A stretch of 64,000 nt of DNA from assembly GCF_001414055.1 (NCBI RefSeq), contig NZ_CP013002.1, forward strand, positions 1,178,001 to 1,242,000, given 5' to 3'. The stretch is from Caulobacter henricii (GTDB lineage Bacteria > Pseudomonadota > Alphaproteobacteria > Caulobacterales > Caulobacteraceae). The translations under genes were made by a program, and so were the position numbers. The notes under the pieces were generated by a model. The model was not told the DNA's origin, did no database searches, and was given only the letters and a program-made list of their open reading frames with translations. This document shows positions 52,076 to 60,606 of the stretch, piece after piece (positions within the stretch are counted from its first letter, which is position 1; every line of letters begins with the position of its first letter).

Positions 52076-52942
52076 ATGGCTGTCCAATCCATCCGCAGCG
52101 TCGTCGAGTCGGCGATCCAGCGCGCGTCCAGCGCGACAGGGGTCGATTTCACCTTCCTGATGGGCACCGCCAAGCGCGAAAGCGGTTACAATCCGTCCGC
52201 CCGCGCGAGCACCTCGTCAGCCTCGGGCCTCTTCCAGTTTGTTGACCAGACCTGGCTTGGCACGCTGAAAAAGCATGGCTCAAAGTATGGCTATGCCCGC
52301 TATGCGGATCTGATCTCCCAGGGGCCTGATGGCCGGTTCCGGGTGGCCGGGGATGAGGCTCGCAAAGCAGTTCTGGCCCTGAAGATGGATCCCCACGCGG
52401 CTTCGCTCATGGCGGGCGAACTGGCCTCCGATCATGCGTCCTATCTGCGCGGCCGGGTTGGGCGCACGCCGACGGCGGGCGAACTCTATGCAGCCCACTT
52501 CCTGGGCCCCCAGGGCTCGGCGCGCCTGATTGAGGCGGTCAACAAGACGCCCGGCGCGAGCGCAGCCTCGATGTTCCCGGATGCGGCCCAGGCCAATCGG
52601 TCGATCTTTTATCGCGACGGCCGTGCTGCTACGGTGGGCGAAGTCTATGCCAATCTCACCAAGACGGGCGGCCTCAGCCGTGCTGTCGTTCCCTCCAGGG
52701 ATTCGGACGTCGACCAGGGCTTTGTCCAGTACGCCAGCGGGCGTCGCCTCGAGCGGCTGCACCAGCAGGAGGCCGTGGTCGAACTGATCCTGCGCGGTCC
52801 GCAGGATGCTGACAGCACCTTCGGCAGCCTTGGAAACGGATCAGGCAAGGGCTCGGGTCAGCGCCTGGCCAGTTCGATGTTCTCCAGCGAGATGCTGCGC
52901 GTCCTGGCCGAGGCCCGGGACAACAGTCGACTTAATCGGTAG
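52076..52942 (+). CDS. Transglycosylase SLT-domain protein, CtrA-controlled
   Basis: 288 residues. An SLT (lysozyme-like) domain starts near residue 8: catalytic Glu35 in GTAKRESGYNP, then SSASGLFQFVDQTWLGTL, LAAHF-type AAHFLGPQGSARL. The C-terminal 100 residues are polar. There is no signal peptide, so export must use another route (flagellar or other apparatus) or it acts after lysis. A CtrA box just upstream suggests expression in the swarmer/predivisional stage, when flagella and pili are built. A link to their assembly is inference. Its end overlaps the convergent CoA-transferase gene by 11 bp. Confidence 0.83.
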   Translation: MAVQSIRSVVESAIQRASSATGVDFTFLMGTAKRESGYNPSARASTSSASGLFQFVDQTWLGTLKKHGSKYGYARYADLISQGPDGRFRVAGDEARKAVLALKMDPHAASLMAGELASDHASYLRGRVGRTPTAGELYAAHFLGPQGSARLIEAVNKTPGASAASMFPDAAQANRSIFYRDGRAATVGEVYANLTKTGGLSRAVVPSRDSDVDQGFVQYASGRRLERLHQQEAVVELILRGPQDADSTFGSLGNGSGKGSGQRLASSMFSSEMLRVLAEARDNSRLNR

Positions 52943-54119
52943 GTCCGGTCAGGGCCGCAATGCGGTCCTCGCTCCAGCCCAGTTCCCGGAAGACAGCCGT
53001 TGTGTCCGCTCCAAGCTTTGGGGCTGGACCGCGCGGACCATCCTCGGCTCCAGGAAAACGCGCCGGTCCGGCAGGAGCCCGGAAGGTCCCGCCGGAACCG
53101 TCAGGCGTGTCGACAAAGCAGCCGGCCGCTTCAGCCTGCGGGTCGCCCACCAGTTCCCGCGGCGTCTGATAGGGAGCCCAGGTCAGGTCACCGGCATCGA
53201 GCGCGGCCGCGACGTCCACATAGTCCATGGCCCCAAAGGCTGCATCCAGCAGATCGACCAGGGCGGCCGTGTTTTCACGTCGTGACCTGGCAGAGGCAAA
53301 GCGAGGGTCGTCCACCAGTTCGGGCCTGCCAGCAGCCTCGGCAATTCGCGCCCAGTCCGTCGCCCCCTGGCGCGGCAGCAGGCAGATCCACCGATCGTCC
53401 CGCGTCTTGAAAAAGTTGGCCAGGGGCTGAATGGCCTCGCGACGACCCCGGGTCGAGGCCAGTTTTCCAAAGCGCAGCTGGATCGCCATGTCCGATCCAA
53501 TGGCATAGACGCCGGAACGCAGCAGCGAGGTCTCGACCAGCCGTCCCACGCCTGTGGTCTGCCGCTCGAATACGGCGGCCAGGATGGCCGAGACGGTTGC
53601 CAGAGAGGTGACATGGTCGCCCATCCCGGTGCGAATGGGAAAGGGCTCTGCGCCCTTTGGGGCTGTGATTGATCCGACCCCCGCCCGCGACCAGAAGGCA
53701 GCCACGTCCATACCGGCCTTGTCTGCGTCCGGTCCTTCGAGGCCGTAGCCGGTCAGGCTGCAATAGATCAGCCGAGGATTGAGCGACCTCAGAGTCTCAT
53801 GGTCCAGGCCGGCCCGCGAGAGGGCCCCGGGCCGGACGTTGGTCAGAAAGACATCCGCCGTGGCCACCAGGGCCTTCATGGCTTCCCGCCCGGCATCGGC
53901 CCGGATGTCGAGCACAACCGCCCGCTTGCCGCGATTGTCGAGCTCAAAGACCGGATTCGCATCCTGTTGCGAGGCGATGGTGTCGAAGAAGCGCCGCATC
54001 GGGTCGCCCTCGGGCGACTCCACCTTGATCACATCGGCGCCCCAGTCGGCCATAATCCCCGCTGCGCCCGGCGCGGCGATATAGGTAGCCAACTCGACGA
54101 CCCGGAGTCCTTCCAGCAT
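52932..54119 (-). CDS. CaiB/BaiF-family CoA-transferase
   Basis: 395-residue family III CoA-transferase. N-terminal MLEGLRVVELATYIAAPGA and GADVIKVESPEGDPMR are typical; the catalytic Asp is probably Asp138 in KAGMDVAAFWSRAG. Middle motif GMGDHVTSLATVSAILAAVF and late segments complete the fold. It transfers CoA between carboxylic acids; substrate unknown. GGGAGGAA stands just before ATG 54119. Likely serves the acyl-CoA metabolism suggested by the nearby acyl-CoA dehydrogenase and thiolase. Confidence 0.9.
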   Translation of the reverse strand: MLEGLRVVELATYIAAPGAAGIMADWGADVIKVESPEGDPMRRFFDTIASQQDANPVFELDNRGKRAVVLDIRADAGREAMKALVATADVFLTNVRPGALSRAGLDHETLRSLNPRLIYCSLTGYGLEGPDADKAGMDVAAFWSRAGVGSITAPKGAEPFPIRTGMGDHVTSLATVSAILAAVFERQTTGVGRLVETSLLRSGVYAIGSDMAIQLRFGKLASTRGRREAIQPLANFFKTRDDRWICLLPRQGATDWARIAEAAGRPELVDDPRFASARSRRENTAALVDLLDAAFGAMDYVDVAAALDAGDLTWAPYQTPRELVGDPQAEAAGCFVDTPDGSGGTFRAPAGPARFPGAEDGPRGPAPKLGADTTAVFRELGWSEDRIAALTGPTD

Positions 54120-54212
54120 CGCTTCCTCCCGCTTTTCTTCTCGTTGCGGGCACTGTGGGCGAGGGAACGGGTTGTTGGAAGGCTTACCCAGCGGCAGTCG
54201 GGACCAGAAGGT

Positions 54213-56021
54213 CTAGGCGGCGGCTCTGCCGGAGAGCGTCAGGCGAGGAAGGGTCGACGCGTCGGCCACTGCCCGGGCCACGCCGGCTACAGCGACAGGC
54301 TTGCGCAGGACAAGATCTGCGCCGGCCTCCGTACAGGCGCGAGCTTCGTCGGCGTCGCCATCGATCACGGCAATGATGGGAATGTCGCGATTGCGTCCGT
54401 CCATAGCGCGCACCGCCGCTGTAGCCCCGGGACCGTCCAGGATCGGCATGTGGCCGTCGAGCATAAGCAGATCGAACTCGGCAATTCGGGCCAGGTCAGC
54501 GGCGCGCTGTCCGTTCTGGGCATGGACGACCTGATGGCCCAATTGCTCGAGAATGGCGCGCAGCATGGCAGCATTCAGGGCGTCGTCCTCGGCGATCAGA
54601 ATCCGCAGGCTGCGCGGCGTGCCTGGCGCATCGGCTGCCGGGGCGGCCTCTTCGGATGCATCCAGCAGACTGGGCTGGGTTTCGTCGAAGGGCAGGGTCA
54701 AGGTGAAGCAGCTGCCGACCCCGACCGCGCTCCGGGCGTCAAGGGCACCGCCCATCAGCCGCGCGAGCTGGCGTGCCAGAGACAGACCCAGTCCGGCCCC
54801 GTTGATCCCGGCACCAGTGCGCTCCACCCGTCGGAACGGTTCAAAGGCATAGTCCAGTTCTTCCGCGGTCAGACCTGGACCGGTGTCGGCCACCTCAATG
54901 GCCACAAGGTCACCGCGGCGCTCGATGCGGACCTCGATGCGACCGCGAACGGTGTACTTGATGGCATTGCCCAACAGGTTGGCCATGATCTGTCGGGTAC
55001 GCATCGCGTCGGCCAGCACGGCACCATGGGTACGGCTTTCGAGCAGGGGATCCACATGGATAGCCAGTTCCAGACCCTTGAGCAGGGCATGGGGGCGTTC
55101 CAGCAACACGACATCGCGCAGCAGCTTCACCGGCTCGAACGGCAGGGTTTCCACGGCCAGGCGACCGGACTCTGCCGTCTCCGAGTCGAGGGTCGCATTC
55201 AGGACGGCGATCAGGTCCTGGGCCGCGTCGAGAGCGGCGTTGAGCTGCTCGCGTGACGGGGCGGCCCGGCCACCCTTGCCGGCTGCAGCAGCCAGGACGT
55301 GGGTGACGCCGGTCAGGCCGTTGCGAATTTCATGGCTCAGCGTGGCGACGATGTCGGACTTCGAGCGCGCTGTCCGTTCGGCCGCGTCGAGAACGGCCAG
55401 GCGTTCCTCGATCAGCTGTTCGTGCACCTCGGCCAGGGCGTGCTGGCGACGGATCATCCGATTGAGCACCAGGGTCAGGGCCAGGGTCAGGGCGATCGCA
55501 CCCCAGGCCATGACGCCGGCATGGCGACTTTCAGGAACTGAGAACAGCGCGATCAAGGGGCCTGCAGCGGCGATTGGCGCGGTCACCAGAAGGGCTGAAA
55601 GGGATGTCGCGGAGAAGAAGATGCACATGACGGCTGCCGCCGTTGCGAGCAGCAACAGGGTCTCACGCACCGGACCAGCGGCATGGGCAAAGGCGGAGAT
55701 CTGGGCAACGCTGACCGCCCAAAGCAGTCCGCCCAGCAACTGAACGCGGGCCCGTCGCTTAAGATCTTGCGACCCTTCGCCGCGCAGCCAGCTCACCGCC
55801 GCGTAAAAGGCCCCCCAGTTGATGGCGAATATCACCAGGGTGGCGGCCATCCAGAGGGCGTCGTCGGCAAAGGAGCCGACCCAGACAAAGATGGGCAGGC
55901 TTATGGCGAAAACGCCAAGTGCATACGGAAGAAGCGCCGTCTGGGCGTCCAGCGCCATGGCGAGGTTCACGCCGCGCATCGGGGGCTCAGTGGTGCGGCG
56001 CTCGGCGAACAAGGATCGCAT
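54213..56021 (-). CDS. Hybrid sensor histidine kinase / response regulator
   Basis: 602 residues. About six membrane helices (30-190), then a coiled stretch, the HisKA dimerisation helix with phospho-acceptor His230 (ATLSHEIRNGLTG), an HATPase domain (ANLLGNAIKYTVRG, VADTGPGLTAEE, GAGLGLSLARQLARLMGG) and a C-terminal receiver with Asp522 (LLMLDGHMPILDGPG) and Lys in VLRKP. No PAS or other sensor domain, so the membrane part must sense. Its partner is not adjacent. Transcribed away from the DUF2336 gene. Confidence 0.93.
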   Translation of the reverse strand: MRSLFAERRTTEPPMRGVNLAMALDAQTALLPYALGVFAISLPIFVWVGSFADDALWMAATLVIFAINWGAFYAAVSWLRGEGSQDLKRRARVQLLGGLLWAVSVAQISAFAHAAGPVRETLLLLATAAAVMCIFFSATSLSALLVTAPIAAAGPLIALFSVPESRHAGVMAWGAIALTLALTLVLNRMIRRQHALAEVHEQLIEERLAVLDAAERTARSKSDIVATLSHEIRNGLTGVTHVLAAAAGKGGRAAPSREQLNAALDAAQDLIAVLNATLDSETAESGRLAVETLPFEPVKLLRDVVLLERPHALLKGLELAIHVDPLLESRTHGAVLADAMRTRQIMANLLGNAIKYTVRGRIEVRIERRGDLVAIEVADTGPGLTAEELDYAFEPFRRVERTGAGINGAGLGLSLARQLARLMGGALDARSAVGVGSCFTLTLPFDETQPSLLDASEEAAPAADAPGTPRSLRILIAEDDALNAAMLRAILEQLGHQVVHAQNGQRAADLARIAEFDLLMLDGHMPILDGPGATAAVRAMDGRNRDIPIIAVIDGDADEARACTEAGADLVLRKPVAVAGVARAVADASTLPRLTLSGRAAA

Positions 56022-56172
56022 TCCTCGGCTGTTGAGAGCGGAGCCTAGGGGATCACGGTTTGCGCTAGGTTACGGGGTATCGTTAATCCACAGCTTCAAG
56101 GTTCAAACAATCATTAAGCCTAACGCGCCATGCTAGGGGTCACTTGCATTCCTCTGGTTCGGCGAACCTCCC

Positions 56173-57306
56173 ATGGCCACCACCCGCGCGGCACTGACCA
56201 ACAACGATATCCGCATGCTCGTGAAGGGCGCGACGGCTGACGAGCGCGCGCTTGCGGCGCACAAGCTGTGCAGGACGATCGATCGCGCCGACCTGGCTGA
56301 CGATGAGCGGCAGGTCGCGCATGACATTCTGCGGGTGATGGCCACCGACGCCGCTGAACTTGTCCGCCGCGCCATGGCGGTCACGCTGAAGAATTCGCCG
56401 GCCCTGCCGCCGGACGTCGCCATCCGCCTGGCGCGCGATGTCGAAAGTATCGCCCTGCCGATCATCACCTTTTCACCCGTCTTCTCGGACAGCGACCTCG
56501 CCGAGATCGTTCGGATGGGCGGAGCCGCGCGCCAGATGGCGGTGGCCAAGCGTCCGAAGCTCTCGACTCGGGTCACGTCGGTCCTGATCGAGTCCGGTAC
56601 CGAAGAAGCCGTCGCCGTGGTCTGCGCCAATGACAATGCGCGGTTTTCGGACCTCGCGCTGCAGAAGGCCCTGGACCGGTTTTCCAAGTCCGAGCAGGTG
56701 CTGCAGGCCGTCGCCTACCGTTCGACCCTGCCGCTGGCGGTCAGCGAGCGCCTGATCGACATGGTCGGGGACCAGCTTCGCGACCACATTCTCAGCCATC
56801 ATGCCCTGTCGCCCGAGCGGGTTCTGGAACTGGTCGTGGGGGCCAAGGAGCGGGCGACGATCGATCTGGTCGACCAGGCCGGACGCGCCGCCGATCCCAA
56901 GGCCTTCGTCCAGCACCTGAACCGCGTTGAGCGTCTCACTCCGTCGCTACTGCTGCGCGCCCTGGCCCATGGCCACATGACCTTCTTTGAGTGGGCTGTC
57001 GCCGAACTGGCAGGGGTGCCGCATCACCGCACCTGGCTGATGATCCATGATGCCGGCCAGCTGGGCCTGAAAGCCATCTGTGAGCGGGCCGGTCTGCCGT
57101 CGCGCCTGTACGCCGCCTACCGCGCCGGGGTCGACGCCTTCCACGCCATGGAGTTCGACGGGCGGAGCCAGGACCGCGAACGTTTCCAGGAACACATGAT
57201 CCAGCGCTTCCTGACGTCGCCGCAGACCATTGCGCGGGAGGATTCGGATTACCTCCTGGAGCGCATGGATCGCTTCGCACGGCAGCAGCATGCTGCCACG
57301 GGCTGA
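56173..57306 (+). CDS. DUF2336 family protein
   Basis: 377-residue, mostly alpha-helical protein resembling DUF2336 (HEAT-like repeats). The central region carries repeats of the style ARQMAVAKRPKLSTRVTSVLIESG and VLQAVAYRSTLPLAVSERLIDMV, and ends with FFEWAVAELAGVPHHRTWLMIHD. No enzyme motif or membrane segment. DUF2336 proteins are common in alphaproteobacteria and often lie near signalling genes, as here beside a hybrid kinase. Function unknown. Confidence 0.87.
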   Translation: MATTRAALTNNDIRMLVKGATADERALAAHKLCRTIDRADLADDERQVAHDILRVMATDAAELVRRAMAVTLKNSPALPPDVAIRLARDVESIALPIITFSPVFSDSDLAEIVRMGGAARQMAVAKRPKLSTRVTSVLIESGTEEAVAVVCANDNARFSDLALQKALDRFSKSEQVLQAVAYRSTLPLAVSERLIDMVGDQLRDHILSHHALSPERVLELVVGAKERATIDLVDQAGRAADPKAFVQHLNRVERLTPSLLLRALAHGHMTFFEWAVAELAGVPHHRTWLMIHDAGQLGLKAICERAGLPSRLYAAYRAGVDAFHAMEFDGRSQDRERFQEHMIQRFLTSPQTIAREDSDYLLERMDRFARQQHAATG

Positions 57307-57382
57307 GCCCTCGGCTGAGAAAACCAAACGCTTGTTCCAAACTTGTCTGGGCAAGCGGCCCTAACCGCGCCAATCTCATGCG

Positions 57383-58147
57383 ATGTCAGAGTCTTCGCCT
57401 GAATTGATCCGCCCGGCGGCCACCGTACTGCTGCTTCGAGACGCCCCCGACTTCGAGGTATTGATGGTCAAGCGCCATCATCAGATCGATTTCGCGGCCG
57501 GCGCGCTCGTCTTTCCGGGCGGCAAGAGCCACGGCGGTGATGAGGATCCGCGCTGGCGTGACCTGGCCACAGGCTGGGAGGCCGTCGGCGAGGACGGTTC
57601 GGCCCTGCGAATCGCCGCCATCCGCGAAGCCTATGAAGAGGCCGGCGTGCTGTTGGCCCGCGACGGCGACGGTGCCTTCTACGAGGGCGAGGCGGCCGTG
57701 GAGGTGCGGGCGGCTGTGGCCGAGGATCGGTTGCCCTTCATTGAGGTGGTGGCGGACCTGGGTCTGAAGCTGGATCTGGCGGCCCTGACCATCTTCGCCC
57801 GCTGGATCACGCCCAAGCTGATGCCCAAGCGATTTGATACCTGGTTCTATGCGGCGCATGCGCCCGGGGCCCAGCAGGCGATCTGTGACGGTCACGAGGC
57901 GGTCGATGCGGAATGGATCGCCCCGGCCCAAGCGCTGGAGATGGCCGCTGCCGGAACACGCAAGGTTATCTTTCCGACCCGCATGAACCTGAAGTTGCTG
58001 GCCGAGAGTGCAAGCCCGGGCGAGGCCATTGCACGCTCCCGGGACCGGCCACTGGTCACGGTCGAGCCCTGGGTAGACGGGCAGGGGCTCCGTATTCCGG
58101 CCCATGCCGGCTATGGCGACGTGATCGAACCGCTTTCCGCGCTCTAG
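57383..58147 (+). CDS. Nudix hydrolase (NUDT19-like)
   Basis: 254 residues. Nudix box in the long-spaced form: GALVFPGGKSHGG … AIRIAAIREAYEEAGVLL with the REAYEEAG core; the spacing between the GG and the REx2EE is longer than in MutT, as in the NUDT8/NUDT19 CoA-type subgroup. FARWITPKLMPKRFDTWFY is also typical of that branch. It probably hydrolyses CoA or acyl-CoA diphosphate bonds; inferred from subgroup only. A strong hairpin follows. Confidence 0.87.
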   Translation: MSESSPELIRPAATVLLLRDAPDFEVLMVKRHHQIDFAAGALVFPGGKSHGGDEDPRWRDLATGWEAVGEDGSALRIAAIREAYEEAGVLLARDGDGAFYEGEAAVEVRAAVAEDRLPFIEVVADLGLKLDLAALTIFARWITPKLMPKRFDTWFYAAHAPGAQQAICDGHEAVDAEWIAPAQALEMAAAGTRKVIFPTRMNLKLLAESASPGEAIARSRDRPLVTVEPWVDGQGLRIPAHAGYGDVIEPLSAL

Positions 58148-58158
58148 GAGCCATCCAG

Positions 58159-58179
58159 CGCCGGGGCAAAGCCCCGGCG
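58159..58179. terminator. Hairpin between convergent Nudix and lipoprotein genes
   Basis: CGCCGGGGC - AAA - GCCCCGGCG, a perfect 9-bp stem. No T-run. Confidence 0.6.
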
Positions 58180-58193
58180 GCCTCCGGCGCGGC

Positions 58194-58826
58194 CTACTTC
58201 ACGGATGCGCCGGATGCGCTGACCCAGTCGGTAAGCTCGTTCAGCACCTTGGCCGTGGCGCTGTCATAGGCCTCGACAATGGTGCTGACGCGATTGCTTG
58301 AAGCCTTGACGCGGGCCTCGAAGACCTGATCCCCGACCAGGGTCCGGTCACTGTTACGACTGAGCACACTGCGGACCTGGACGAGCACTTCAGGCGCCGC
58401 CTTCGGACCGTTGACATAGACGGCCTCGAACGAAAGCACTTCCAGTCTGAGGACGAGATCCGCCTTGGCGACCTCGCCCCTGCCGATCAGTCGCGCACGG
58501 CCTGCGTCGGCCTCAAAGGCGCGGGCGACGGCTTCATCGAACAGGATACTGGCCGGTGACACCCAACGTGCCCCGGCGATATAGGCCGCCTCGCCCTGGG
58601 TGATGGTCAAGATGCGGTCGCCAGCGGCAGCGCGGGTGAAGACCGTCGGCGTCTTGAAGACACCAAACAGGGTGGAGGGCTCTCCCTTGGAGGCGGGAGC
58701 CGGCGTAACACCGAAGCGATACAGCCCAACAGGATCGGCCTCGGGCAGCAGGGTGATGCATCCTGTCAGGGCCACGGCGGCCGCCGCGAGGGCGACGGCG
58801 CGCGAGAGGGAGCGGATCGGGTTCAA
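58194..58826 (-). CDS. ABC-transport auxiliary lipoprotein (PqiC/MlaD-associated type)
   Basis: 210-residue lipoprotein: signal peptide with lipobox LTGC (Cys23) and the family's opening LYRFGVTPAPA and RILTITQGEAAYIAGARWVSP, then FDEAVARAFEADAGRARLIGRG. Such proteins (DUF330/ABC_trans_aux) sit in the outer membrane beside MCE systems and complete the lipid path. It is the last of the four-gene operon and its start overlaps the mlaD-like stop (ATGA). Confidence 0.87.
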   Translation of the reverse strand: MNPIRSLSRAVALAAAAVALTGCITLLPEADPVGLYRFGVTPAPASKGEPSTLFGVFKTPTVFTRAAAGDRILTITQGEAAYIAGARWVSPASILFDEAVARAFEADAGRARLIGRGEVAKADLVLRLEVLSFEAVYVNGPKAAPEVLVQVRSVLSRNSDRTLVGDQVFEARVKASSNRVSTIVEAYDSATAKVLNELTDWVSASGASVK

Positions 58827-59761
58827 GGCTTGACCTCCAGTTCCTTGGCGGGTGCCTTGCCGACAAGGCCGCGTGGGTTTTGTTCGACGTCGCCCACCAG
58901 CCGGTCGAGTGACTCGGCTGCCGATTGCAGGGTGACAATGGCCGCCGACAACTGAGGCAGACCCGTGCTGGCGAAGTCGCTGGTTGGCCCCTCCAGCTTG
59001 GAGATCATGCTGCGCGCGTCCTTGGTGGCACTTTTCAGCTCGGCTGCCGCAGACGCGAGTTCGGCCAGCGAACGCTTGGCATCGCCATTGACGACGCTCT
59101 CCGTGGATTTGGAGAGTTCCGTGATCGACTGGGCCGTCGCATCAATGCTCTGCAGCGCCTTCTGGGCGTCAGCGATTATGGCCTTGCGTTCGCGGACCTC
59201 GGCGGTGACGGCCTGAACGTCATCAAGCGCAGCGGTGAAGGTCTTGATGTTGTCATCCGACAGGACGCGATTGACCCGGTCCAGCGCCTCAATGGTGCGG
59301 GTCAGCACGGTGCCACCGCCCTCCAGCAGGTCGGACAAGGCGCTGCGCTGGCTGCGGATCACGGGAACCTTGCCGTTCTCCACGGTGTCTTTCAGCAGCT
59401 TCTTGTCCGGCGTTCCTGCGGTGATCTGGACATAGTTGACGCCCGTGATCCCCTGCGGCTCAAGCGTCGCATAGCTGTCGGTCTTGATCGGCACGTCAGA
59501 GGTGACCCGCGCGCGGGCGATGACGCGGTTGGGATCGCTCTTGTCGAGGGCGATCTTGGCGACCTCGCCGACCTTGATGCCGTTGAAATGCACCTCGCCG
59601 CCTTCCGAGAGGCCGCGCACTGGGCCGACGAACAGAATGTCGTACTCGTCGTATTCCTGGTTGAAGCTGAGCTTGGCCAGCCAGACGACAAAAACCACCA
59701 GCCCCATGAAGAGCAGAAGGGTCACCGCGCCGACCAGGGCGTAGTTGGCATTTCTTTCCAT
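58823..59761 (-). CDS. MlaD-family MCE lipid-binding protein
   Basis: 312 residues. One N-terminal anchor helix at about 8-30 (VGAVTLLLFMGLVVFVVWLA) and an MCE domain at about 40-115 (ILFVGPVRGLSEGGEVHFNGIKVGEV, GITGVNYVQI). A long helical tail (about 150-300) could form a periplasmic tube or needle, as in PqiB/YebT-like proteins. It binds phospholipid in the transporter. Its ATG shares a base with the ATPase stop (TGATG). Confidence 0.9.
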   Translation of the reverse strand: MERNANYALVGAVTLLLFMGLVVFVVWLAKLSFNQEYDEYDILFVGPVRGLSEGGEVHFNGIKVGEVAKIALDKSDPNRVIARARVTSDVPIKTDSYATLEPQGITGVNYVQITAGTPDKKLLKDTVENGKVPVIRSQRSALSDLLEGGGTVLTRTIEALDRVNRVLSDDNIKTFTAALDDVQAVTAEVRERKAIIADAQKALQSIDATAQSITELSKSTESVVNGDAKRSLAELASAAAELKSATKDARSMISKLEGPTSDFASTGLPQLSAAIVTLQSAAESLDRLVGDVEQNPRGLVGKAPAKELEVKP

Positions 59762-60606
59762 CAGCTGGTCCTTGTCGGAGTGGTCTGGGCCGAGCCTGCC
59801 ATGCCGGCGGCTGCGCGTCCTCGTGGTCCTAGGAAGTATTCCTTGATCCACGGATGGTCCGAATGCTCGAGCTCTCGTACCGGGGCCACCGCCACGACCG
59901 TTTTGTCGGCGATGACCGCTACGCGATCCGTGATCGCATAGAGGGTGTCGAGGTCGTGGGTAATCATGAAGACGGTCAGGTCGAGGCTGTCGGACAGGTC
60001 CTTGAGCAGGTCATCGAAGGCCGCTGCGCCGATCGGGTCGAGGCCCGCTGTGGGCTCGTCGAGGAAGAGCAGTTCCGGATCCAGCGCCAGGGCGCGAGCC
60101 AGGCCGGCGCGCTTGCGCATGCCGCCCGAGAGTTCAGCCGGCTTCAGGTCTGCGGCGCGGGCCGGGAGGCCCGAGAGCGCGATCTTCAGATCGGCCAGTT
60201 CCTCGATCTCGCGCCTGGGCAGTTCCGTGTGCTCCAACAACGGGGCGGCGACATTCTCCCGCACGGTCAGGTTCGAGAACAGTGCGCCTTGCTGAAACAG
60301 AACGCCCCAGCGCCGCTCGACCGAACTCCAGCGGCGTCGGTTGGCCGTGAGCATGTCGTGACCGAACAGCTTGACCGTGCCGCCGTCGGGCACTTTCAGG
60401 CCGATAATGCTGTTCAGCAGTACCGACTTTCCGGACCCGGATCCGCCGACCACGCCCAGGATCTCGCCGCGCTTCACCGTCAGGTTCAGACCGTCATGAA
60501 CCACAGTGTCGCCAAACCGGGACACCAGGCCCTGAATCCGGATCGGATTCTGTTCGTCATCGACCTCCGGCCGGACGGCGATCTCCTGAGGGCGCTCGAA
60601 GGTCAT
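59761..60606 (-). CDS. Lipid-transport ABC ATPase, MlaF-like
   Basis: 281-residue ABC ATPase: Walker A GGSGSGKSVLLNSI, Q-loop in LFQQGALFSNL, signature LSGGMRKRAGLARALALDPELLFLDEPTAGLDP (quoted in two halves, ending in Walker B and D-loop), and H-loop MITHDLDT. Phe-rich VGVLF-type Q-loop and GMRKR fit the MlaF branch. It energises the MCE system with the permease gene upstream. ATG at 60606 overlaps the permease stop (ATGA). Confidence 0.92.
   Translation of the reverse strand: MTFERPQEIAVRPEVDDEQNPIRIQGLVSRFGDTVVHDGLNLTVKRGEILGVVGGSGSGKSVLLNSIIGLKVPDGGTVKLFGHDMLTANRRRWSSVERRWGVLFQQGALFSNLTVRENVAAPLLEHTELPRREIEELADLKIALSGLPARAADLKPAELSGGMRKRAGLARALALDPELLFLDEPTAGLDPIGAAAFDDLLKDLSDSLDLTVFMITHDLDTLYAITDRVAVIADKTVVAVAPVRELEHSDHPWIKEYFLGPRGRAAAGMAGSAQTTPTRTS

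Noticed and set aside
57330..57348. LexA-like SOS box (GTTC-N7-GTTC) before the Nudix gene
   Set aside because: GTTCCAAACTTGTCT has only one intact half; the second reads GTCT, so the match is too weak.
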